Assembly (NCBI GenBank): GCA_937900875.1
Contig: CALCGD010000083.1
Coordinates: 1 to 48,822, forward strand
Reading direction: 5' to 3'
DNA: 48,822 nt
DNA from: an uncultured Flavobacteriales bacterium
GTDB lineage: Bacteria; Bacteroidota; Bacteroidia; UBA10329
Made by a program: the position numbers and the translations under genes. The notes beneath the pieces are model-generated. The model was not told where the DNA came from and searched no databases. It saw nothing but the letters and a program-made list of their open reading frames with translations. This document shows, one piece after another, positions 15,291-23,800 of the stretch (positions are counted from its first letter, which is position 1; the number at the start of each line of letters is the position of its first letter).

Positions 15291-16493
15291 TTAGTAGGTC
15301 ATACCAACTGGCAGCCCTTCAATTCTAAGCACGGTAACCCCATGTTTTGGAACTTCAAATGTCAAATTTTCCGAAGGAATATTCGTTTTTGTCCAAAGAT
15401 TACGCATCGTGAATGCCGCATTCGGGTCAATTCCTACGCTTTTCAAATCAAGTTCAATTGTTTTTGAACTACCTGATCGATTTAGCAATACGACTGCTAC
15501 GATTCCGCTTTTTAATGAACCTAGTGGCTTTGCCCAAATCTCTTGTTTGCCGTAAGTAGCCAGTTTTCGTGCTTGGTACGCCAAGGAATCTTGGTTCAAT
15601 GCAATCACCTCCTTGTTGGTAAGAATTTCTATTGTCTGCTGGCTCATCTCTCGTAGATCGTTTCCAGCCAAAAGCGGGGAGTTGAGCATGCACCACATGG
15701 TAAAATGAGTTTTGTCTTCGTCATACGTCATACCGCGCCCAACCTGCAACATGTCCATATCATTGAAATGACCTGCAGAACTGTATTCCCATAAATCCGT
15801 GTTCAAATCAAGAATGTGCATCACTGAAGAAAAAGTGGGGCGAATGTCTCCTGAAATCCGCCACGAATCTGCCACATCTAGTGCCCATTCTCCGGGAAAT
15901 TTCCAGCGGCAAATGTTGTAAAGAACATCAGGTCGAATGCTGCGAATGTGTTTTCCGATTTCGGTATATCGCTGTTGGTCGTCCAACTTCATGCCTCTAC
16001 CTCCACACCAGTCTATTTTGATGAAATCGTAGTCCCAATCTAGTAGTAGCAGCGTCAAATCGCTCGCGTCATAACCATACAGTCCAACACCTTTGCCAAA
16101 TTTATCATGCTGCGAAATGGACGCACAAGTGTTGTTGCCTGCATCCGAATAAATACCTGCTTTAAGACCTTTTGAATGAATGTATTCGGCTAAGATTTTC
16201 ATTCCAGTTGGAAACTTTTCTGGATGGGGCAAAAGGTTCCCGCTGCTATCCCTACCGCCAAAATAACCGTCATCAATATTGATGAAAGTGTACCCAGCGT
16301 CTTGCATGCCAGATGAGACCATGGCATCTGCTTGTCCACGAATCATCTGTTCGTCAATGTCAATATGGAAATGATTCCAACTGGACCAGCCCATAATTGG
16401 GACTTTTGGACGATTGTCCTCCTGTCCAAAAAGGGCTGTACTTGTTAATACCAGAACCGAAATGACAAAAATGTATGTGGTTCGGCTCATCAT
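15291..16493 (-). CDS. GH27 alpha-galactosidase-like exported protein
   Basis: The track starts inside the upstream fadJ-like gene. The ATG at 16493 (or 16490) gives a clean signal peptide (SRTTYIFVISVLVLTSTALFG) and begins 4 bases after the fadJ-like stop. GH27 signatures follow in order: MGWSSWNHF at the start of the barrel, INIDDGYF, AGIYSDAGNNTC, the nucleophile Asp in FIKIDWCGG, and the acid/base Asp in WRISGDI. A small C-terminal beta domain (WAKPLGSLKSGIVAVVLLNR) ends the protein, as in other members. It should hydrolyse alpha-galactosides, or a related sugar, outside the inner membrane. Its place behind beta-oxidation genes is unusual and its role there is not clear. Confidence 0.92.
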   Translation of the reverse strand: MMSRTTYIFVISVLVLTSTALFGQEDNRPKVPIMGWSSWNHFHIDIDEQMIRGQADAMVSSGMQDAGYTFINIDDGYFGGRDSSGNLLPHPEKFPTGMKILAEYIHSKGLKAGIYSDAGNNTCASISQHDKFGKGVGLYGYDASDLTLLLLDWDYDFIKIDWCGGRGMKLDDQQRYTEIGKHIRSIRPDVLYNICRWKFPGEWALDVADSWRISGDIRPTFSSVMHILDLNTDLWEYSSAGHFNDMDMLQVGRGMTYDEDKTHFTMWCMLNSPLLAGNDLREMSQQTIEILTNKEVIALNQDSLAYQARKLATYGKQEIWAKPLGSLKSGIVAVVLLNRSGSSKTIELDLKSVGIDPNAAFTMRNLWTKTNIPSENLTFEVPKHGVTVLRIEGLPVGMTY

Positions 16494-16497
16494 GGAT

Positions 16498-18627
16498 TTA
16501 CTGGTAGAATTTCTCTCCTGCTTTGGCCTTATCCACAATAATTTGCGGTGGTAAGAAACGCTCACCATGTTTCTCTGCCAGTCGGTTAAAGATGTCCACG
16601 GTTTCTTGCGCGCCTAGCGTGTCCATATAGCGGAATGGTCCACCACGGAAAGGAGGGAAGCCAAGTCCGAAAACGGCACCAACATCGCCATCCAACGGAT
16701 TGGCAATGATGCCTTCTTGAAGACAAAGAGCGGCTTCGCTTACCATGCTCATTCCGATGCGCTCATAGATTTCTTTGTCGTCAAACTTCTTGCGCGTTGA
16801 ACCGCCAAAGAAGTTGTAAACGTTATCATCGAGCTCACGCATGTTCTTGCCGTTCTCGTCATACTTGTAAAAGCCTTTCTTGTTCTTTCGACCGTAGTAT
16901 TCAGCTTCGTACATTTTGGTTATTCCATCCGAAGTTTTAACTCCCTTTCTGGTTGCGATAAAGTGCTCAATCAAATCTCCAGTCATGATGTGATAACCAA
17001 CATCAATTCCAACTTCATCCATTAGTGTAATTGGTCCAACAGGGAAACCGAATTTCTTCAATGCTTTATCGATTTGAAGTGCATCAGCACCTTCATCAAG
17101 CATATTCAATGCTTCGCCCATCAATGGTGCAAGAATTCTTGTGGTATAAAATCCAGGACCATCTTTTACAACAATCACTGTTTTTCCTTGTCGGACGCCT
17201 AAATCGTAGCATGTAGCTGTTACCCAATCAGCGGTTTGATCGGTAACCACAATTTCCAACAACGGCATTTTAGGAACTGGAGAGAAGTAGTGCATCCCAA
17301 TTACCTGCTCAGGTCGTTTGCTTGCTTTCGCGATTTCCGTAATCGGAAGAGCGGAGGTGTTAGAAGCGAAAATGGCATCCTTACTCAAGTGCTCTTCGCA
17401 CTCTTTCATCACCGTGTGCTTCACTTTCATGTCTTCAAAGACTGCTTCAATTAGCACATCAACCTTATCGAAATTATTGTAATCCAATTGTCCGTTTACA
17501 CGGTTCATCAAACGGTCGGCATCCAACTGGTTCATAGCTTTGCGCTGCACCTTTTTTCCGATGTCGCCCCAAATGGTTTTGCGGGCTTGAGTTAATGTTT
17601 CCTGCTTGATATCTTTCAGTAGAACACGCACATCTTTGGCGGCCGAAACCTGAGCAATTCCAGCGCCCATAAATCCTGCACCAACCATGGCCATTGTGTT
17701 GGTCTTTTTAGCCAACGCTGCCTGCGGGTTTTTCTTCTTATCTGTCATGGCGAAGAAAATGCCACGAAGTTGGAAGCTTTCAGGAGTAAGAATGAGTTTT
17801 TCGAAGCGTTTCACCTCTTCGGCATAGCCTTTTTTCTCGCCAGAACTCATTCCAATTCGGACACATTCCATAATCTCGTAAGGCGCAGGATAGTTGCCTT
17901 TTGTTTGGCGATCCACCATCTCTTTTGCCTTCTTGAAAATGATGTTCCGAGTAACCGGATTTCCTTCCAAGAACTTCTCCATTCCAGAGCGTTTATCTTC
18001 ACGCTTGAATGGTCGCTTAGCAATTTCATTTGCAAGAATAATGGCCGCATCTAGCAACGCTTCTTTGGTAGCAATACGATCAACCAATCCCATCTTTTTG
18101 GCAGGATAAGCGAACACATTCTTACCGGTAAGCATCATGTCCAATGCTTTCTGAATACCTACCAAACGTGGCAAACGCTGTGTACCGCCACCTCCAGGAA
18201 GCAGTCCAAGTTTAACCTCAGGCAAAGCCATGATTGTCTTTGGATTGTCGGAAGCCACACGCGCAGAACAGGCCAAAGCGATTTCTAACCCAGCACCCAT
18301 GCACGCACCGTTGATGGCGGCTACAATCGGCTTTTTGCTGTTTGCAATACGATCAAGAATTTGGTGGCCTTTTTCGGCAACTGGTTGCCAGTCGCCTTCT
18401 TTCTTCACATTGGCGAAAGCTTCGATATCAGCACCAGCAATAAAGTCCTTCTTGCGGCTAATCATTACCGCAGCACGCACTTCGCTGTCGTTCTCCAATT
18501 CATCCATCATTGGGTTGAACGTGTCAATCATATCAGGACCAATCTTGTTGATTTTTGAGTCTTGCTCGTCCATCCAAATGATGGCGATACCATCACGTTT
18601 TTCTATTTCAACGTACTTGTTCCTCAT
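16498..18627 (-). CDS. fadJ: Multifunctional enoyl-CoA hydratase / 3-hydroxyacyl-CoA dehydrogenase (FadJ/FadB-like)
   Basis: A 709-residue fusion. The N-terminal crotonase part has the CoA/oxyanion motifs GADIEAF and NGACMGAGLEIALAC and the catalytic Glu in LPEVKLGLLPGGGGTQRL. The C-terminal dehydrogenase part has the NAD fold VGAGFMGAGIAQ, the SNTSALPITEIA stretch and the catalytic His in GMHYFSPVPKMPLLE, then two HAD C-terminal domains ending FPPFRGGPFRYMD. It carries out the hydration and oxidation steps of fatty acid beta-oxidation. Only one base separates it from the upstream T9SS cargo gene, which in turn overlaps the thiolase gene, so all three form one transcript. The symbol is by homology; fadB is an alternative. 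Confidence 0.93.
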   Translation of the reverse strand: MRNKYVEIEKRDGIAIIWMDEQDSKINKIGPDMIDTFNPMMDELENDSEVRAAVMISRKKDFIAGADIEAFANVKKEGDWQPVAEKGHQILDRIANSKKPIVAAINGACMGAGLEIALACSARVASDNPKTIMALPEVKLGLLPGGGGTQRLPRLVGIQKALDMMLTGKNVFAYPAKKMGLVDRIATKEALLDAAIILANEIAKRPFKREDKRSGMEKFLEGNPVTRNIIFKKAKEMVDRQTKGNYPAPYEIMECVRIGMSSGEKKGYAEEVKRFEKLILTPESFQLRGIFFAMTDKKKNPQAALAKKTNTMAMVGAGFMGAGIAQVSAAKDVRVLLKDIKQETLTQARKTIWGDIGKKVQRKAMNQLDADRLMNRVNGQLDYNNFDKVDVLIEAVFEDMKVKHTVMKECEEHLSKDAIFASNTSALPITEIAKASKRPEQVIGMHYFSPVPKMPLLEIVVTDQTADWVTATCYDLGVRQGKTVIVVKDGPGFYTTRILAPLMGEALNMLDEGADALQIDKALKKFGFPVGPITLMDEVGIDVGYHIMTGDLIEHFIATRKGVKTSDGITKMYEAEYYGRKNKKGFYKYDENGKNMRELDDNVYNFFGGSTRKKFDDKEIYERIGMSMVSEAALCLQEGIIANPLDGDVGAVFGLGFPPFRGGPFRYMDTLGAQETVDIFNRLAEKHGERFLPPQIIVDKAKAGEKFYQ

Positions 18628-18628
18628 G

Positions 18629-19366
18629 TTATTGAAGTGCTATTTTTTGTGATTTCGTTCCGTTTGAATTTTCAAACCGGACGATATAATTGCCTTTTGC
18701 TAAGTGGCTTAATCCGTGGTGGGTAAAGCCTTCTTGAATTTCCTTTGTAAAGTGGATTCGCCCGTCCAATCCTAAAACTGTGAGGACTCCGTAATCTTGG
18801 GTTGTGATAGATATGCCTCTGAGGTTCACAGTTATTTCGATTGATGTTGCTTCCGTTTCTTCAATTCCGACTGATGGACTGACATAGCAAGGGACAAGTG
18901 TTGGAATTGGATAAAGCGCATACGTGTTTCCGCAGACAGCTTCAGTGGATGCTCCATCTATGCCACACGTGTACTCTTGCCCAGATGTTGTAGGTGTGCC
19001 GATGGCTCTAATATGGAAGTTAAGTATTGCGGCATTGCTTGCAGCCGAAATTCCTAATCCTGTGGTGCTTGGAGTAAATGAAGTTGAATCACCAACATTG
19101 ACCGTGGCCCATCCGTTCATCATAAATGTATTTGAAGGATAAGGTTCGTCTATAATTAGCACGAACTCTAATCCATCAGGTAAAAGAAGCTGAGCGAAGT
19201 CCAGTATAAAATCTGTTCCGTCATTGAATGTGCAAGTTCCTGGCGATTGGTAAGTTCCGACATAAACAATGTCATTTCTGAATACTCCTTGGACGTAAGG
19301 GTCAACAAGAATCTGAGCCTGCGACTCTACCGCAACCAATAAAAAGAAAGCGATTAAAAGTTTCAT
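18629..19366 (-). CDS. T9SS type A cargo protein of unknown function
   Basis: A 245-residue secreted protein: signal peptide (LLIAFFLLVAVESQAQ), a beta-rich central part of about 140 residues with four cysteines that I do not recognise, and a C-terminal type A sorting domain. In the latter, VGIEETEAT is followed by LTVLGLDGRIHFTKEI, LSHLAKGNYIVRF and GTKSQKIALQ. The protein should cross the outer membrane by the type IX system and be released or attached to A-LPS. Its ATG overlaps the thiolase stop by 4 bases and its stop is one base from the FadJ-like start. A cell-surface protein locked between two cytoplasmic beta-oxidation genes is odd; see findings. Confidence 0.85.
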   Translation of the reverse strand: MKLLIAFFLLVAVESQAQILVDPYVQGVFRNDIVYVGTYQSPGTCTFNDGTDFILDFAQLLLPDGLEFVLIIDEPYPSNTFMMNGWATVNVGDSTSFTPSTTGLGISAASNAAILNFHIRAIGTPTTSGQEYTCGIDGASTEAVCGNTYALYPIPTLVPCYVSPSVGIEETEATSIEITVNLRGISITTQDYGVLTVLGLDGRIHFTKEIQEGFTHHGLSHLAKGNYIVRFENSNGTKSQKIALQ

Positions 19367-20646
19367 GCTTCGTATCGTTCAAGTATGCAAGCATGTCCGT
19401 GAGCACCAGCAGCACAAGCGGCTAAAAGACCGTATTTACCACCTTCGGCAATTAGTCGGTTTGCAGTTGTTGTCATAATTCTAGCGCCAGTTGCTCCGAA
19501 TGGATGGCCGATAGAAAGCGATCCGCCCCAAAGGTTCATTTTGTCCATTGGAATTTGACCTACTGCTTTTTCAAGGCCGATGTTCTTTTGACAGAATTCA
19601 TCTGATGCCAAAGCCGCAATGTTTGCCAAAATCTGTCCGGCAAATGCCTCATGGAATTCAATTACGTCCATGTCGTCCATTTTCAAACCATTGCGTTCCA
19701 AGATTTTTCCCATCGCGTAAGCAGGTCCTAGAAGCAGTTCCTCACGAATATCTTGACCTGTGAAAATATAATCGTGGATGTACGCTTTTGGCGTATATCC
19801 AAGTTCCTTGGCTTTCTCTTCACTCATAATCAAAACTGCTGCAGCACCATCTGTAAGGAAAGATGAATTGGCAGCGGTTAAAGTCCCATGCGGTTTTACA
19901 AACGCTGGCTTTAGTTTAGCTAGTTTTTCAATAGGAGCAACGCGAATTCCGTTGTCTTTGTCAATCGGTTTGAAGTTTGGCGCTAACTCAACTGCAACAA
20001 TTTCTTTGGCTAGAATTCCATCATCTTGCGCTTTTTGAGCCATTGTGTGAGAGCGTAATGCAAATGCATCTTGGTCTTCGCGCTTAATGTTGAATTTAGC
20101 GGCAAGCATATCGCAATCCTGTCCCATCAATCGGTCCGTCAAAAACTCTGCAACTGCTGGTTTGTCTGGAAAGAAATCGGAGATTTTCAAGGTCATCGCG
20201 AACTTAATCATGTCGCCAGTTGTCTTCAGCTTTTGGGCGTTGAACAACTTCTTTCGCATGCTCTTTTTGTAACCGATAGGGGAGTCTGAAGTACAATCGG
20301 TACCTCCACAAATAATAACATCAGCTTGACCCAAGCGAATCATGTCTGCAGCTCTAGAAATGGCTTGGTTTGCAGAAATACAAGCTTGTGAAACTGTTTG
20401 ACAAGGCGTGCTCATATTCAAACCTGCGGTAAGTGCAGATTCTCGGGCAACATTTGGAGTCTTCACGTTATGAACCACCGTTCCCATCACCACCTGATCT
20501 ACATCATCAGGGTGAATTCCTGTTTTGTCCAAAACACCTTTAATGGCGAAGGCTCCCAATTGGTAGCTCATCAAATCCATGTAATCCGTTCCAGAACGGA
20601 GGAATGGAGTCCTTGCTCCATCAATTAAAACAACTCGTTTGCTCAT
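19363..20646 (-). CDS. fadI: Acetyl-CoA acyltransferase (FadI-like thiolase)
   Basis: A 427-residue thiolase. The acylated cysteine is Cys89 in SQACISANQA, the His is in GHPFGATGAR and the second Cys in LAACAAGAHGHACILE. Length and the MSKRVVLIDGARTPFLRSG start fit the FadI/mitochondrial trifunctional-beta branch rather than AtoB. It releases acetyl-CoA in the last step of beta-oxidation and is probably partner to the FadJ-like protein two genes downstream. It is the first gene of the run, with a TACATTTG -7 box and an inverted repeat upstream. Confidence 0.92.
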   Translation of the reverse strand: MSKRVVLIDGARTPFLRSGTDYMDLMSYQLGAFAIKGVLDKTGIHPDDVDQVVMGTVVHNVKTPNVARESALTAGLNMSTPCQTVSQACISANQAISRAADMIRLGQADVIICGGTDCTSDSPIGYKKSMRKKLFNAQKLKTTGDMIKFAMTLKISDFFPDKPAVAEFLTDRLMGQDCDMLAAKFNIKREDQDAFALRSHTMAQKAQDDGILAKEIVAVELAPNFKPIDKDNGIRVAPIEKLAKLKPAFVKPHGTLTAANSSFLTDGAAAVLIMSEEKAKELGYTPKAYIHDYIFTGQDIREELLLGPAYAMGKILERNGLKMDDMDVIEFHEAFAGQILANIAALASDEFCQKNIGLEKAVGQIPMDKMNLWGGSLSIGHPFGATGARIMTTTANRLIAEGGKYGLLAACAAGAHGHACILERYEA

Positions 20647-20658
20647 AGTTTAAATATT

Positions 20659-20672
20659 CAATGCGTGCATTG
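20659..20672. promoter_or_regulatory. Operator-like inverted repeat CAATGC-GT-GCATTG
   Basis: Six-base arms CAATGC and GCATTG around a 2-base centre form a near-perfect palindrome directly beside the -7 box of the thiolase gene, where transcription should begin. A repressor bound there would block the beta-oxidation operon. The binding protein is not known. Confidence 0.4.
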
Positions 20673-20680
20673 CAAATGTA
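20673..20680 (-). promoter_or_regulatory. Predicted -7 box of the beta-oxidation operon
   Basis: The minus strand reads TACATTTG, an exact fit to TAnnTTTG, 26 bases before the thiolase ATG. A -33 TTTG at the usual distance is not clear. It is the best promoter candidate for the run starting with the thiolase. Confidence 0.45.
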
Positions 20681-20876
20681 GAAATTTGAATCACATGTTC
20701 ATCGGCTGGTAAAAGTGTCTTCTTCTTGTCAAAATTAAGATTCGTCTATCAATTGTAGTGTGTAGATTATGTAATTAATTCATGCTATTATAGCGTAATA
20801 CAAATAACTAGTTCTTGTTATATTCGCGTGTTACATATATTGTGAACCCTATCCAATTTTTCACGTACAAACCCTT

Positions 20877-23800
20877 ATGAGCATACAAGTTCAAACCAAT
20901 CCAACCAATATGATTTTTCGCAGAACCAGTCAGGCCTTTGTTTCGGGCCTTCTTTGTTTCTTAATGCTACTGCCAAGTTTGGCTAGCGCAGAAGGGACCA
21001 AGCAGACAACTGCCACATCTTCGGATAGAACACACTTACTTACCAATTTTGGCGAGTACAATAATTTTGGTCGGTACAACGGTACGCTGGATCAAAGACT
21101 GTTTATCCATATTGAAAACCCTGAAACTGAAGTTGTTTACTTTGGATTTAGTCAGTTTTATGATGAACCTCACTGGCCAAACACTGGAAATTCCAGAACT
21201 GGCTATTTCCGTATTAAGGATCCAGCAGGAAACGTTGTTTGGCCTACCGCTGGAAACCCGAATGGACAGATAAACAATTCAGCAATAGCCAACTGGTCTC
21301 AGGCAGTTAACGGACCCAATCAGATAGTTGGAACGGGCGGTTACAATGCATTCACTTTTAATCCTGATGGATTGCCAGCTGGTGATTATTACATCGAGTT
21401 TAGTGCTTCTCAAGGGGCTTACAATTCTGATGATTTAATTATTCCATACTATGATATTACGGTGGCAACCGAAAGTGGAACACCAACAGCAATTGACGGT
21501 CGCGTTTTTTCTTACAACTGGGCTTTTATGTGTCCTTCTATCAACTATCCAAATGATTATTTCGATAGAGACTTTACTGGTCAGATGTATGTATATTCTG
21601 ATGATGGTTTTGTAAGTACAATCGATTTTAGCCAAGCTGAATTTCAAGGAGCTGCATTTAATATCGCTTTCAATAGTTCTGGTACTGGAAACTCTGGAGT
21701 TTTTGAAGATGACCGAGCTTCTGTTCAGGGTAGCAATGTTACGTTTGCGGAGTATCGTGTCTTTTTGAATGATCCTGACATAAGTGTATACCCCAATGGT
21801 ACGTTCGGAGAGTTTGTGGAGAATGCTGATTTCCCAAAGCTGTACGGGTGTCCAGACGACAATCAATGGTTCTTCCGATTTGCAGCCACCCAACCCGGTT
21901 TAGTAGAGGTATTGGTTGATATAGACGGCAATTTTGAGTTCGATCCAAATACAGCTGATTTGGTTTTCTCGTTAGATATAGTTCCCTATCCTGGAGAAAC
22001 TGCTCCATACGAAAGAGATATACCCTGGGATGGATTGGATGGATTGGGAAACCAAATTCCTTCAAGCACCCTCCTTTCAATTCAATATTCGTATTCACAA
22101 GGATTTTATCATTTGCCAGTTTACGATGTGGAGCATTTGCGAACGGGCCTATCTGTTACATCTGTTCGACCGGCCACTCCGCAGCCATACAACCCTGAAT
22201 TCTTTTATGATGATGAGGCTATTTCCGAAACGCTTCCTGGTGGCCAACCAGACTTGGAGCTGAATGGCTGTACGCCACCGTGCCATTATTGGACGAACAC
22301 CGATTACGGAAACGAAAACACGATTAACACTTTTTGGTACGCTTACCGTTCGGAAACCCAAGCCGTAATACCTTTCGAAACTCCTCCGCCTACATGTGCT
22401 GGTTGCCCATTTGTTCCTTTTGAAATTCTTGGAACCGTTTTTCATGATGCAAGTGAGAATGGTGCGTTGGATGGTTTAGAGCAAGGGTATCAGGGAGTTA
22501 CTGTTCGTGTTTACCGAGATGCCAACAGCAACGGAACATACGAGTCTGGAACAGATCCACTTATTGATACAGATGTAACTGACGCAAATGGAGATTACTC
22601 GCTCTTAGGTCAGATTGCAACAGAGCACTTGGTTATTGTTGATCAGAATACATTCCCTACAAACAGTGTATTAACCACTGCTGGACTTTATCCTGTGGAG
22701 TTCTTCTCTTTATATGATGCCGATTGTGATGGTCTGTTTGGATTTGTGACGTACCCGATTGCGAATACCGACTACGATACGATTGTAGATACTTCGATTC
22801 CTATAGTTGTTTGTGTTCAAGACAATGATGTTGATCCTCTCGGAGATGGATTGACAACAAGTATTGTTACTCCGCCAGTAAATGGAGGAACAGCTGTGCT
22901 TCAGGGCCTATGTGTTGAGTACACTGCAATTCCTAATTATATAGGAGTTGATTCTTTGGAGTATGTAATCTGCTCGCCAGAAGGATTATGCGACACAGCT
23001 TGGGTCGTTATTCAAATAGGAGATATATGTGGTGATGGAATTGATAATGATGGTGATGGTTTGATTGATAACTATTCACCTGAAATTGTAGTTACTGCTA
23101 ACGGTGTAAATCCTTATTGCGTTGGTTTCTCTGATGGCTCTTTAACAGGTAGCGGAATAGGTGGTCGTACAACTTATATATACACATGGTTAGAAAACGG
23201 CATACCATTCTCAAATTCTGGGATGGTTTTGAATGTTGATGCAGGGACCTATATTTTCTCTGTAGAAGATGCTAACGGATGTAAGGAAGAAGAGACAGTT
23301 GTACTGCAAGCAGGGAATTGCCCGCCTATTGCAAACAATGATTTCCACACTACCCTGGTAGACATTCCTGTTTCAGGAAATGTATTGACAAACGATATTG
23401 ACCTTAACGGAGACAACCTTATTGTATCGACTGCTCCAGTCACCGGGCCATCACATGGTTCTGTTGTGTTAAGTGCGAACGGCACTTTCATATATACACC
23501 CAACCCTGGTTTTGAGGGAGAAGATCAGTTTGTGTACAACGTTTGCGATGATGGAATTCCATCACTTTGCGATCAAGCAACGGTATACATTGAGGTAATT
23601 CCGATTACGACTGGTAACGAACCACCAATTGCAAATTCAGACAATGCACAGACTTTCCAAGGTATTCCGGTAACAGGTAATGTGCTTGTGAATGATAATG
23701 ACCCAGATGGAGACAACATTATTTTAAACATAACGCCACTTACTCCTCCATCTAACGGTACGGTGGTTATGCAACCAAATGGCACATTCCTTTATACACC

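Noticed and set aside
16498-16568. Long N-terminal extension of the GH27 protein in the ORF track
   Set aside because: It would overlap the fadJ-like gene by over 70 bases and bury the signal peptide; the ATG at 16493 fits better.
20681-20876. Possible small RNA or leader in the gap before the giant adhesin gene
   Set aside because: AT-rich with no stable hairpin, no good -7/-33 pair and no ORF; nothing specific can be supported.
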